Assembly: GCF_034359465.1 (NCBI RefSeq)
Contig: NZ_CP110820.1
Span: 62,001-126,000 of the forward strand
Length of the DNA stretch: 64,000 nt
Direction of reading: 5' to 3'
Origin: Candidatus Bandiella woodruffii
Lineage (GTDB): Bacteria; Pseudomonadota; Alphaproteobacteria; Rickettsiales; Midichloriaceae
In this document: piece by piece, positions 41,241 to 50,796 of the stretch
Position numbering within the stretch: the stretch's first letter is position 1
Layout of the letters: each line of letters begins with the position of its first letter
Translations under genes and position numbers: made by a program
The notes under the pieces: generated by a model
What the model saw: the letters and a program-made list of their open reading frames with translations, nothing else
The model's database searches: none
What the model was told of the DNA's origin: nothing

Positions 41241-42248
41241 TTAGAACGCAAATCTAACACCAGCGGTGAAAGAGTATTGAACTGAAGGAGACTTTGTTTC
41301 GAAGTCTTTAGTGTTATTGTATACATCAGAAGATTTTCCATAGGCAAATGAACCACCTTGCGCAATTTTGTATACATGCTTATCTTTAGAACGTCCTGAT
41401 AGTTTGTAACCAACATCCAACACAACGTCTTTAGAAACTTCAACGCCAACACCTAAACCAACTTGATACGCAAAGCTGTTTTTGTTTTTAGATTTAAGTG
41501 TTAATGAATCGTCTTGAACAGCCACGTTAGTACCACCAGTAACTGTTAATCCATTCTTACCAGAGAACGTAAATTCTTGTTTACTTCTGTCAAGACCAAT
41601 ACCACCCATTACGTATGGAGTGAAAGCTGAACCAGTTGCGATATCATAATAAACGTTAGCTATCAAGCCAATAGTTTTATTTTTGGTTTTAGCTGTATGA
41701 TCTTTTGTAAGGTTAAAGCCTTTTCCAGCCTTTGCTACCGCAAGAGTTTGCGCCGCCGCATCCACAGTAGCTTGAGTAACAGTACCAATACTACCAGAAT
41801 TTGCAGCACTTGCAGCAGTAATTATAACAGTGTTGTTTGACACAGCACCAACAGTTTTACGTGTTATTCCGGGAGCTAAATTTGCAGCATCTGAAGCAGT
41901 TTGAGCTTTTGTAAGTGCAGCACCATCAACAAAAGCAACGAACTTTTCATCAGTACCAGCAGGGTTAGTAGCTAACTTATTTGTTTGCTTTGCGCTTGGG
42001 CTAGAAAAGCTAACGGTTAGGTCTGTTCTGATGTTGTCTGCAATCGCATAACCAAAACCGATGTCACCAGTAAAGCCTTTTAGTTTTCCGCCACCGTTGG
42101 TTGCCCCAACTGATTTTAGAGCGTCAACTTTGCTACCACTAAATTGATAACCAGCGTCACCTCTTACATACATTTTACCAGCTTCAGTAGCAGATGCAGA
42201 AAGCGCCACTCCAGCTATGATAGTTGTTGTTAATAATAATTTTTTCAT
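41241..42248 (-). CDS. Outer membrane beta-barrel protein (rickettsial Adr/Msp-like)
   Basis: The 335-residue protein has a clear signal peptide (MKKLLLTTTIIAGVALSASA, cleavage near A20-T21). The rest has short alternating strands with aromatic ends (GDIGFGYAIADNIRTDLTVS; AFTPYVMGGIGLDRS; QVGLGVGVEVSKDVVLDVGY), and the C terminus is SFTAGVRFAF, a BAM-type terminal Phe. An Ala/Thr/Asn-rich stretch at residues about 98-165 is probably a long surface loop. Such proteins are porin or adhesin-like in Rickettsiales. It has its own terminator and a long leader, which suggests high expression. Confidence 0.88.
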   Translation of the reverse strand: MKKLLLTTTIIAGVALSASATEAGKMYVRGDAGYQFSGSKVDALKSVGATNGGGKLKGFTGDIGFGYAIADNIRTDLTVSFSSPSAKQTNKLATNPAGTDEKFVAFVDGAALTKAQTASDAANLAPGITRKTVGAVSNNTVIITAASAANSGSIGTVTQATVDAAAQTLAVAKAGKGFNLTKDHTAKTKNKTIGLIANVYYDIATGSAFTPYVMGGIGLDRSKQEFTFSGKNGLTVTGGTNVAVQDDSLTLKSKNKNSFAYQVGLGVGVEVSKDVVLDVGYKLSGRSKDKHVYKIAQGGSFAYGKSSDVYNNTKDFETKSPSVQYSFTAGVRFAF

Positions 42249-42270
42249 GTTAAAACCTTTTTATTGTTTC

Positions 42271-42399
42271 CTAAGAACTATCAACACCCTCCACACTCCA
42301 AGAACTGTTTTTGAAAACTTCAAGAGGCATAAGGCCTAACTTGCTATTTCCAAGCCCAATTTTTAAAATATTTCGGATTGAATCCTTAATTGATTCCAT
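42271..42399 (-). CDS. Possible 42-codon leader peptide or small protein upstream of the OMP gene
   Basis: An ATG at 42399 opens a frame of 42 codons (start MESIKDSIRNILKIGLGNSK, end SVEGVDSS) that stops 22 bases before the start codon of the outer membrane protein gene, on the same strand. No strong Shine-Dalgarno is seen. The composition is ordinary for a protein and no family is recognised. It could be a leader peptide, a remnant or a chance frame. The rest of the 326-base gap holds no recognised gene apart from a short repeat-A-like word near 42514-42543. Confidence 0.3.
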   Translation of the reverse strand: MESIKDSIRNILKIGLGNSKLGLMPLEVFKNSSWSVEGVDSS

Positions 42400-42574
42400 T
42401 TAAACACCAGGTTCAACAAACATTCAAATAAAAAAGTTGTTTTTTGAGAAAGTTTTTTGAAACTGTAATAATTTTATGACACCACCGGAGCAGAAGGCTA
42501 TAAAAGAACCCGCCAATTTTTGAAGTTATCGGATTATACTCACAAACTGGTTGGGTTGGTGGTGCTGAGGGGCG

Positions 42575-43516
42575 TCATTTTTGTTTATCCTTCTGGATTG
42601 CATGTTCATATTTCATTAAGAATATGCCAGCCAATATAATCAGGGCATATCCCATGTAAACCGTACTATCAGGGGCTTCATTAAACAACAAATATCCCAA
42701 AATCCCGACAAACACAATTTTCATGTAGTGATATGGCGCCAGAGCTGACATGTTTGCTTTTTGCATTGCTTTAAAAAATGCCACTGAATGTATGACGTAA
42801 CATAGAGTGATCACTGCGAAATAAGCGGCATAAATTGGTTTAAATTCTATGTTATAAAAAGGAACAACCCCTTGAGGCATTGGAACGGAAAACACAAAAT
42901 CCACATACTGCCAGTCCACAAATGCTACAGGAAACGCAAAGATTGATGAAAATAGCAAGGCATAAAATGCTTGTGTTTTATTTTTTGCAGTTCTTCCTAG
43001 AACTTTAACAGAAACGCTGTTAGCAGTCCAACTCAAGACCGCCAGCATGGTGAATGTGTAGTAAGGATTATAATCTGAGGTGGTAATAACTTGGATGTTG
43101 ACAAATGGAGGAATAAATTGGATCAACCCAGGGTAAATCACAGCTGCAGCTCCCAAAAAACTTACAACAACTGCTGTTATTTTTAAAATTGAGAACTTCT
43201 CTTTAAAGAAGATCATGGCAATAACTGCCCACAGCACTTGTTCTAAGTAAGATAATGCTGTTGCATTAGCAAGCTTAACATGCTGCAAAGAATACATAAA
43301 AAATAACGAACCAGCTGCGCTGAAAAACCCTCTTAATATGTGCAGTTTTAACTGGGGGGTTTTTAATATTGACAATCCATCGCTAAACACCCATGGTAAA
43401 ATGATTAAAAAGCAGCAAATCTTATAAAAAAACACCACTTGGCTTGAATTCAAACCCACACCAAGTTTTTTCATCAATATATATACTATAGCTAAAGAAA
43501 CAGAGTTCAGGATCAT
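42575..43516 (-). CDS. DMT/EamA-family transporter; annotated start doubtful
   Basis: The 313-residue protein has about ten membrane helices in two EamA repeats, with features such as HILRGFFSAAGSLFFMYSLQ, ALSYLEQVLWAVIAMIFFKE and ALAPYHYMKIVFVGILGYLL. Similar rickettsial proteins move small metabolites, and the substrate here is unknown. A better start exists at 43553: ATG directly after the ntrY stop, with AGGAG seven bases upstream, encoding MKKSQYLRG. That frame is shifted from the transporter by one base across a run of six G (43527-43532 region). With five G the two would join into one natural N terminus. The stop of the operon is close to 42575. Confidence 0.82.
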   Translation of the reverse strand: MILNSVSLAIVYILMKKLGVGLNSSQVVFFYKICCFLIILPWVFSDGLSILKTPQLKLHILRGFFSAAGSLFFMYSLQHVKLANATALSYLEQVLWAVIAMIFFKEKFSILKITAVVVSFLGAAAVIYPGLIQFIPPFVNIQVITTSDYNPYYTFTMLAVLSWTANSVSVKVLGRTAKNKTQAFYALLFSSIFAFPVAFVDWQYVDFVFSVPMPQGVVPFYNIEFKPIYAAYFAVITLCYVIHSVAFFKAMQKANMSALAPYHYMKIVFVGILGYLLFNEAPDSTVYMGYALIILAGIFLMKYEHAIQKDKQK

Positions 43517-43553
43517 ATAGTTGATCCCCCCTCAGATACTGGCTTTTTTTCAT

Positions 43554-45497
43554 CTACTTTCTCCTAAATTTCAAATTAAACTTAACGCACACACCGTTTT
43601 CTATATTGCTCAAATGAAGATCGCTTTCATGATCTTCTAGAATTTTCTTCACTATCGATAGCCCAAGGCCCATACCGGTTTTTTTAGTAGTCACATAAGG
43701 TTCTGCTATCCTTAATAGCAAGTCCTCATCAAGTCCATTGCCATTATCTTCAACTGTTATTTCTATCTGCCCGTTGTCGATTTCTTTTATGGTAAACTTT
43801 ATACTTCCAACCCCAGCACTATTGCCATATCTAGTGGCAATCGATTCAGCAGCATTTTTCGCTATATTGGTCAATACTTGAGTAATCTGCATCTTATCAC
43901 AGATAACATAATAATCCTCAGATGTAAATGTAAAATTAATATCCCTAAATATATTTTTTTGGTTGAATATCACGTCCTTTATAATGCCAACTATTTCGTG
44001 CTCTTCCAGTTTAGGTTTGGGAATTCTTGCAAATTGTATGAATTCGCTGACTATTGCATGTATGTCACTTGCGTTTCTTAAAATTGCGCTAACGTATTTT
44101 TGATAGTTTTCTAGGTCGTCTTTATTTATTTGCTTTGAATATTTGCTGCTTAACCTTTCTGCAGAAAGTTGAATTGGAGTGAGCGGATTCTTTATTTCAT
44201 GTGCGATCCTCCTTGCCACATCAGACCAGGCAGCCTCTCTTTGCGCAGCCACCAGCTTAGTTATGTCTTCAAAGCTGATGACGATGTTGCTTATTTCATC
44301 ATCGATTACGACTGCTCCAATTTTAATAAACAAGTGGATTGTGCGCCCGTTTCTTTTTATGATGAAGTTGTCTTGGAATACACTTTTTGGCTCCCTGAGA
44401 ATATTGCTAAGCAGCGGTTCTATCTCTGGTATTATAGCAGAAACCTCTACGTCCCCAGTTAATTTATCAAGTGAAAGAAGCTCTTTTGCTGCGTTGTTAT
44501 ATAACGTTACAAAGCCTCTGGCATCCAAAGCTATAACTCCAGATGATATCTCCCTTAGAACCGTTTCTATAAACTTAACTCGTTCATCTATGTCTCTATA
44601 GGCAACATTTAATTCAGTATGTTGTTTTTCTATTGTTCTGGTCATTTGGTTGAATGCTTTTCCCAATAAAGATACCTCATCGTTCAAATCTCTCTCAGGA
44701 ACTCTTATAGAATAATCCCCTTCTTTTATTTTTGTGGTTGCATTTAGTAATTTGTTAAGTGGGTTGGAAATAATACTGGCAAGTTTTACAGAAATGATAA
44801 AAGACGCAAAACACATCAATACGGAAAGCGATATAAATGCAATTTGTAGATTATTTTTTGTGAATTTTACTCCAGAAAGTAGGTAATAATATTTCTGAGC
44901 GGACCCTTGTGTTTTTTGCAAGTAGTCAATAATTTCTTTGTCAATATATTTGCCTATAATTAAATACAATCCATCATAGTGTATGCCTTCTAGCTTTGTG
45001 ATGGCCATGACTTTATCTTTGCTATGGTTTTCAAGCAGCACCACTTTTTCTTGGTCAATTTCTTCAAATATTTCTTCAGGGATTCTCTGGAATATCAGAG
45101 AAAAGCTGAGTGCACTTTTGGCAACCACAGCCTCTCTGGTGAAGATCATCGCTTCGGAAATACCCCTTGTTTTAACCTGTTCGTCTAACAGATCACTCAG
45201 TTCCCTACTTTCACTGATCACCTTCATTTGCCTTTCCAGTACTTTTTCCACCTGTAACAAATCAAACTTCACACTTTCATTACTTTGTTTTAGGTATAGT
45301 CTGGCGATATTTACTGTGTCAGAAACTGCTTTGCTAACTTGGTTGTTAAACAACGACTCAACCCCCGAGTAATAATACACCGAGGCCAACATACCAATCA
45401 GTATCGTTGGTGTGATTGTTACAATCCCTCCAATTAAATAAATAAACTTTCTTCTAAGCGTTAAATTTAAAAATTTATTTTTTAACCTTTTAAACAC
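43554..45497 (-). CDS. ntrY: Nitrogen-regulation-type sensor histidine kinase NtrY
   Basis: The 647-residue membrane kinase has two N-terminal helices flanking a periplasmic domain (residues about 20-230), a HAMP domain (NPLNKLLNATTKIKEGDYSI), a PAS domain (VFIETVLREISSGVIAL region), the phospho-acceptor His in ARRIAHEIKNPLTPIQLSAE and an ATPase domain with VEDNGNGLDEDLL and GMGLGLSIVKKILEDHESD. The usual partner NtrX is not next to it. In Brucella NtrYX senses oxygen and controls cbb3-type respiration, which is suggestive given the ccoNOQP operon in this window. It starts 9 bases after secD. Confidence 0.93.
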   Translation of the reverse strand: MFKRLKNKFLNLTLRRKFIYLIGGIVTITPTILIGMLASVYYYSGVESLFNNQVSKAVSDTVNIARLYLKQSNESVKFDLLQVEKVLERQMKVISESRELSDLLDEQVKTRGISEAMIFTREAVVAKSALSFSLIFQRIPEEIFEEIDQEKVVLLENHSKDKVMAITKLEGIHYDGLYLIIGKYIDKEIIDYLQKTQGSAQKYYYLLSGVKFTKNNLQIAFISLSVLMCFASFIISVKLASIISNPLNKLLNATTKIKEGDYSIRVPERDLNDEVSLLGKAFNQMTRTIEKQHTELNVAYRDIDERVKFIETVLREISSGVIALDARGFVTLYNNAAKELLSLDKLTGDVEVSAIIPEIEPLLSNILREPKSVFQDNFIIKRNGRTIHLFIKIGAVVIDDEISNIVISFEDITKLVAAQREAAWSDVARRIAHEIKNPLTPIQLSAERLSSKYSKQINKDDLENYQKYVSAILRNASDIHAIVSEFIQFARIPKPKLEEHEIVGIIKDVIFNQKNIFRDINFTFTSEDYYVICDKMQITQVLTNIAKNAAESIATRYGNSAGVGSIKFTIKEIDNGQIEITVEDNGNGLDEDLLLRIAEPYVTTKKTGMGLGLSIVKKILEDHESDLHLSNIENGVCVKFNLKFRRK

Positions 45498-45506
45498 AAT
45501 AAATTA

Positions 45507-47090
45507 TTAAATATTGATAGTCTTTGGGTTCCTCGCCCTATACCATATGGTGACAAGAACTTTTGTTACGGTAACTGACGTAAACATAGAGCATAAGATT
45601 CCTACAATCAACGTGACAGCAAATCCTTTGATTGGTCCTGAGCCAAACATGTAAAGAACTGCTCCTGCAGCTATGCTTGTGATGTTTGAGTCTAAAATTG
45701 TGGCAAAAGCAAATTTATACCCATTGTGCAAAGCGTGAAGAGGGGTTCTTCCCTTTTTCAATTCCTCCTTAACCCTTTCGAAAATCAGGACATTAGCATC
45801 CACTGCCATCCCAAGTGTTAAAACTATTCCAGCAATACCAGGCAGCGTTAACGTCGCTCCAAAAATTGCAAGCACGCTGATCATCATCACAAAGTTTATA
45901 ACTAGTGCTAAATTGGCTATTATACCGAAAAACCTATAGTAACTAACCATTATAATCAAAACCAGAACTGCTGCCAATATGCAGGCTTTAATACCAGCTA
46001 TAATAGATTCAAGACCTAAAGTTGGGCCAACAACCCTTTCTTCTATAATTTTCAACGGCACAGGCAGTGCGCCAGCCCTGAGTAGTAACGCAAGTTCAGA
46101 AGCTGATTCAGGAGTGAAGCTGCCTGAAATAACGCCTTCGCCTGAAAGTATTGGTTCTCGGATAGATGGTGCGCTTATAATTTTGTTATCAAGAACAATT
46201 GCTAGCATCTTACCTTTGTTCTTTGTTGTGACATCGGCAAAAATATTACTCCCTAGGCTGTTTAGGCGAAATTTTATCACTGATTCTCCCATACTGCCAT
46301 AGTCCGCATTGGCAAAGCTTAGCATGTCTCCCGTCATGGATGGAATGCTCTCAACTGCTAACATCCCTACTTTTTGGCCGTCGACATTTTCAATTGGTAA
46401 AACTTTGGAGTTGATGAGAAGAGCAATTCTATCTTCTTCGCTTAAATTATTTCCAATACTACTTTTTACGATGTGAAATGTGAGTCTGGCAGTTTTTCCA
46501 ATAACTTTTTTGATCTCTTCAGGGTCATTTAACCCTGGCACCTGCAGTAATATCATATCCTTGCCAATGGTCTGGATCTCAACTTCTTTTGTTCCGATTG
46601 AGTCCACACGTCTGGTAACGATTTCCATACTCTGCTTTATAACCTCAGCTGTTAGTTTTTCTTTATAGAGATCGTCAAAAGCAAGCGAAATTTCATTACC
46701 TGAGTTTTTTAGCTGAAGGTCATAGGTTCTGGCCAAAGTACAAATCTCTTTGAGTACTTTGTTACGATTGCTGTCAGTGCTGTTTAAAGTGAATTGGATG
46801 ATGTTATTATCTTGTTGCCAATCGCTAAATTGTATTTTTTCTTCAGCAAGTTTGTCTTTTAATTTTTCAGCTGTTATGGAGAATTTTTCCTTTATGTATT
46901 CTTCTATATCTGCTTCTATTGTGAGTGAAACTCCGCCTTTTAGGTCCAATCCAAAGTTGATTTTTTGAGCTGGGAAAAAGGGAATTGTTTTGACTTCATA
47001 AAAAAATGTTGGTATGGCAAAGTAAATCGAGAGTGTTATAATGGCAAATATCAAGGCAGATGTCCACTTGGAAAAACTTAGCATTGTCAA
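45507..47090 (-). CDS. secD: Protein translocase subunit SecD
   Basis: The 527-residue membrane protein pulls exported proteins from the Sec channel using the proton gradient. It has an N-terminal helix, GLDLKGGVSLTIEAD (P1 head), a large periplasmic region, and the RND-type membrane half with PGIAGIVLTLGMAVDANVLI and FERVKEELKKG. It lacks a SecF fusion, and secF is not adjacent. It begins the minus-strand secD-ntrY-DMT transporter run and is divergent from glmU. Confidence 0.96.
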   Translation of the reverse strand: MTMLSFSKWTSALIFAIITLSIYFAIPTFFYEVKTIPFFPAQKINFGLDLKGGVSLTIEADIEEYIKEKFSITAEKLKDKLAEEKIQFSDWQQDNNIIQFTLNSTDSNRNKVLKEICTLARTYDLQLKNSGNEISLAFDDLYKEKLTAEVIKQSMEIVTRRVDSIGTKEVEIQTIGKDMILLQVPGLNDPEEIKKVIGKTARLTFHIVKSSIGNNLSEEDRIALLINSKVLPIENVDGQKVGMLAVESIPSMTGDMLSFANADYGSMGESVIKFRLNSLGSNIFADVTTKNKGKMLAIVLDNKIISAPSIREPILSGEGVISGSFTPESASELALLLRAGALPVPLKIIEERVVGPTLGLESIIAGIKACILAAVLVLIIMVSYYRFFGIIANLALVINFVMMISVLAIFGATLTLPGIAGIVLTLGMAVDANVLIFERVKEELKKGRTPLHALHNGYKFAFATILDSNITSIAAGAVLYMFGSGPIKGFAVTLIVGILCSMFTSVTVTKVLVTIWYRARNPKTINI

Positions 47091-47131
47091 GATTAATGTG
47101 AGTAATAAAACAAACTAATAGGGAATATTTC

Positions 47132-48463
47132 ATGATTATGCAAGCAAAATTTGAACCAACCATCATCATCCTCTCCGCAGGGAATGGAGAACGGATGAAC
47201 TCTTCCACCCCAAAAGTTTTGCATGAAGTTGCACAACAAGCGCTAATAAAATATGTTTTAGAATTAAGTGGCAAAGTCAATAGTGGTTGTGCAAACGCAC
47301 ATATCGTCATCAATCGTGAACTGGAGGGCAACAAACAGTTCCAGGAAATCTGCAAGCAGTATCAAGTAAAAACCATCATACAGCAGGAAAGGTTAGGTAC
47401 GGGTGATGCAGTAAAAACAGCATGCGATAGTATCGACGCTCTAAGAGACCTAGTACTAATTCTCTACGGCGACACCCCTTTTATCAAGCCATCTAGTATA
47501 AACGCAATGGCTGAACAGATAGAAAAAGGAGCTGATATAGTAATTATTGGGTTTAATGCGCAAAATCCTACTGGATATGGAAGGATAGTTTCAACAGATG
47601 GAAACAGGGTAGAAGCTATAGTTGAAGAAAATGAGACAACTGAAGTGCAAAAAAGCATTCGTTTATGCAATTCTGGGATTCTTCTGGTTAAAAAAGATGT
47701 TCTGTTGGATTTTTTGGTCAATGCCAAGTATAATCGTGATAAAGAATTTTACCTAACGGATATTGTTGGGTGTACAAAAAATAAAATCTGTACATATATC
47801 GTAGCTGATGAGGAAGAAGTGATGGGGATAAATGATCGCAAACAGCTGTATGTTGCAGAAAAATATATGCAGAAAGTTATAGTTGAGAAAATGATAGAGT
47901 TGGGAGGAACAATCATAAAGCCGGAAACTAGTTATTTTGCAGCAGACATTTTGATATCTCGCGATGTTGTTATCTATCCAAACGTATTTATAGGTAAAGA
48001 TACTGTCATCAAGAGCCATGCAAGAATTCATTCTTTCTCACATATAGAAGGGGGATGCATAGACGAGCATGCTATAATTGGTCCGTTTGCAAGAATTAGA
48101 CCAAATACACAAATTGGCAGCAAATCCAAGATAGGCAACTTTGTTGAGGTCAAAAATTCAACAATTATGGAAGGTGTCAAAGCTGGCCATTTATCTTACA
48201 TTGGTGATGCCACTATTGATAATGACGTGAATATTGGGGCAGGCACAGTTTTTTGCAACTATGATGGGAGCAAAAAACATCATAGCAAAGTGGGGGAAAA
48301 AAGTTTTATTGGGTCAAATACCTCTATTATCTCCCCAGTGATTATAAAAAATAAAGCCACAATTGCAGCTGGAAGCGTTATTACAAAGGATGTTGATGAA
48401 AATGATTTGGCAGTTGCGCGGGCCCGACAACTTAACATAAAAAACAAATCCAAGATAAAATAA
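47132..48463 (+). CDS. glmU: Bifunctional N-acetylglucosamine-1-phosphate uridyltransferase/GlcN-1-P acetyltransferase
   Basis: The 443-residue enzyme makes UDP-GlcNAc, the substrate of MurA at 13610. The uridyltransferase motif is IILSAGNGERMNSSTPKVLH, with the usual second Ala of LAAG as Ser. The C-terminal left-handed beta-helix has hexapeptide repeats (IGPFARIRPNTQIGSKSKIG; ISPVIIKNKATIAAGSVITK) and the acetyltransferase region NCNYDG-like (VFCNYDGSKKHHSK). Two possible starts are three codons apart. It stands alone. Confidence 0.95.
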   Translation: MIMQAKFEPTIIILSAGNGERMNSSTPKVLHEVAQQALIKYVLELSGKVNSGCANAHIVINRELEGNKQFQEICKQYQVKTIIQQERLGTGDAVKTACDSIDALRDLVLILYGDTPFIKPSSINAMAEQIEKGADIVIIGFNAQNPTGYGRIVSTDGNRVEAIVEENETTEVQKSIRLCNSGILLVKKDVLLDFLVNAKYNRDKEFYLTDIVGCTKNKICTYIVADEEEVMGINDRKQLYVAEKYMQKVIVEKMIELGGTIIKPETSYFAADILISRDVVIYPNVFIGKDTVIKSHARIHSFSHIEGGCIDEHAIIGPFARIRPNTQIGSKSKIGNFVEVKNSTIMEGVKAGHLSYIGDATIDNDVNIGAGTVFCNYDGSKKHHSKVGEKSFIGSNTSIISPVIIKNKATIAAGSVITKDVDENDLAVARARQLNIKNKSKIK

Positions 48464-48640
48464 CTGGTATCATGTATTTGAAGTTGGCAACGTATAGAGG
48501 TTATAAATATGCTGTTTTGGACTTTTTTGCATTATTTTTACAACTCTTTTATCCTAATTTGGTTATAGCCACACTTATTAATGGATGAGGTGTGATTCTT
48601 ATGATATATGTTTTTCATATTTCTGTTTTTTATAGCATAA

Positions 48641-50662
48641 ATGCCTAAATTAAAAATTAATGGTCAAGAGGTTGAAGTCCCTCAGGGTTTTAGCGTAATA
48701 CAAGCATGTGAAAAAGCTGGCATAGAAATCCCAAGATTCTGTTATCACGACAAATTAAAAATAGCCGGAAACTGCCGTATGTGTTTGGTTGAGATGGAAA
48801 AATCTCCTAAACCCATTGCAAGCTGCGCCCAAGTTGCGATAGACGGCATGGTGATTCATACCAATACTCCGCTTGTTAAAAGGGCTAGAGAGGGGGTGAT
48901 GGAGTTTTTACTTGCGAATCATCCACTAGATTGCCCAATATGTGACCAAGGCGGCGAATGCGATCTTCAGGATCAAGCAATGAAGTATGGAAGAGGCGAA
49001 AGCAGATATAAAGAAGAAAAAAGAGCCGTAAGAGACAAAAATTTTGGTCCGTTAATTCAAACTCACATGACCAGATGTATCCATTGCACTAGGTGCGTTA
49101 GGTTTATGGAAGATATAGCTGGTACTAATGAATTAGTAGCAGTTAATAGGGGAGAGGACATGGAAATTACTACATATACTGGGGAAGCCATCCGTTCAGA
49201 ATTATCTGGTAATATCATAGATTTGTGCCCGGTTGGAGCTTTAACATCTAAACCGTATGAATTTAAAGCAAGAAATTGGGAGCTACGTAAAACAGAGTCA
49301 ATAGACATAATGGATGCGGTTGGCTCAAATATCATAATCAACAGCAGGGGTAATGAGGTGATGCGAATCCTTCCTTTGGCAAATGATGATATCAATGAGG
49401 AATGGATATCCGATAAAACAAGGTTTTTTTATGATGGATTGAAGTACCAAAGGCTTGATAAGCCAATGTTAAGGGATGCTGGGAAGTTAACTGCATGCAG
49501 TTGGCAAGAAGCACTATCGTTCTTAGCGAATAAAGTGAAAGGGATAAATCCAGCAGCTATAGGTTCTGTTGCCGGTGATCTGACTGATGTTGAAACAATG
49601 TTGGTGACAAAGGAATACCTTCAAGCTTTAGGGAGTGGCAATTTTGACTGTCGGCAAAATCAAAGTAAATTGACTAATAAAAACAGGGGTGATTATCTTT
49701 TTAATACTAGTATATGTGGGATTGAAGAGGCAGATTATTGCTTATTGGTAGGATGCAATCCAAGGTATGAAGCAACAATGGTCAATGCTAGAATCAGAAA
49801 AGCAAAATTGCGAAATAATTTACAAGTTGCATTGATTGCTGATAAAGTCGACCTAAGCTATCCATACAAACATCTCGGCAACAACCCTTGGGTGTTAAAG
49901 CAAATTACTGATGGAGTTCATCCGTTATGTCAAACTCTGCAAAATATGAGTAAACCCATGGTTATCGTAGGAGATTCGTTAACAGCGCAGGAAGATTTCG
50001 AGGCGATTGAGTATCACTGCCAAAAATTGCTCAATCAGTTTAATAAAGCTGGTAACCAATGGAATGGCTATAATATATTGCATAAAAGTGCTTCTAGGGT
50101 TGGGGGACTGGACATAGGATTTGTCTCTCAAGATGCGGACACCAACACAAAAGAGATATTACGCAGATGCGAGGTTCTTTTTCTGTTAGGGGCTGATGAG
50201 ATCAATCCAAGTGATATTAATCATCGGGCATTTATTGTATACATTGGACATCACGGCGATAAAATGGCTGAGATGGCCAACATAATATTGCCTGCTACTG
50301 CGTTTACTGAAAAAGATGCAACTTACGTCAATCTGGAAGGAAGGGTACAAAATGTTTGGGCAGCAGTTGATCCTATTGGCCAAGCTAAGGTTGATTGGCA
50401 GATTATTTTGGATATAGCTAGGGCATCTGGAATTAATTTACCTTACTCCAACTTAAGTGGCATAAGAAAAAGAATGGTGGAGATAAACGATGTATTTGCG
50501 AAAGATAGCCAAATCAGTCATTACTCATTGCCTAGTGTAACGTCAAGGCAGAAAGAATTTACATCTGATAAATTGAACAGTTTTACGGAAAATTATTATC
50601 TCACAAACTCTATATGCAGAAGCTCAAGAACAATGCGTCAATGTTCCGAACTAATATCCTGA
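48641..50662 (+). CDS. nuoG: NADH-quinone oxidoreductase subunit G
   Basis: The 673-residue iron-sulfur subunit has the length usual in Rickettsiales and mitochondria (about 670), not the ~900 of E. coli. An N-terminal [2Fe-2S] ferredoxin domain (RFCYHDKLKIAGNCRMCLVE), a His-Cys3 [4Fe-4S] site (CPICDQGGECDLQDQ region) and a further site in RCIHCTRCVRFMEDI are visible, followed by a molybdopterin-fold domain without cofactor motifs. It is separated from nuoJKLMN by over 40 kb. The usual neighbours nuoH and nuoI are not here. Confidence 0.96.
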   Translation: MPKLKINGQEVEVPQGFSVIQACEKAGIEIPRFCYHDKLKIAGNCRMCLVEMEKSPKPIASCAQVAIDGMVIHTNTPLVKRAREGVMEFLLANHPLDCPICDQGGECDLQDQAMKYGRGESRYKEEKRAVRDKNFGPLIQTHMTRCIHCTRCVRFMEDIAGTNELVAVNRGEDMEITTYTGEAIRSELSGNIIDLCPVGALTSKPYEFKARNWELRKTESIDIMDAVGSNIIINSRGNEVMRILPLANDDINEEWISDKTRFFYDGLKYQRLDKPMLRDAGKLTACSWQEALSFLANKVKGINPAAIGSVAGDLTDVETMLVTKEYLQALGSGNFDCRQNQSKLTNKNRGDYLFNTSICGIEEADYCLLVGCNPRYEATMVNARIRKAKLRNNLQVALIADKVDLSYPYKHLGNNPWVLKQITDGVHPLCQTLQNMSKPMVIVGDSLTAQEDFEAIEYHCQKLLNQFNKAGNQWNGYNILHKSASRVGGLDIGFVSQDADTNTKEILRRCEVLFLLGADEINPSDINHRAFIVYIGHHGDKMAEMANIILPATAFTEKDATYVNLEGRVQNVWAAVDPIGQAKVDWQIILDIARASGINLPYSNLSGIRKRMVEINDVFAKDSQISHYSLPSVTSRQKEFTSDKLNSFTENYYLTNSICRSSRTMRQCSELIS

Positions 50663-50694
50663 GAACTCTATATACCTCTAGTAAATCAAGGGGT

Positions 50695-50793
50695 GGCAAA
50701 TTTATAGACGACAGAGAACTTGGAAAAGAGCTAGGAATACAAGCGATGAGCATGAGGCGCGACGCCAATTTTTTAAGTTAGCGGAGTATATAT
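50695..50793 (-). repeat. Dispersed intergenic repeat family A, copy 3
   Basis: The reverse complement starts TATATACTCCGCTAACTTAA, followed by a GCGCCTCATGCTCATC core and CGTCTATAAATTTGCC at the end. It fills the nuoG-ispA gap. On the plus strand its last words AAGTTAGCGGAGTATATATT reach to four bases before the ispA start codon, so the repeat supplies the sequence just upstream of that gene. It is closest to copy 4. Confidence 0.8.
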
Positions 50794-50796
50794 TAT

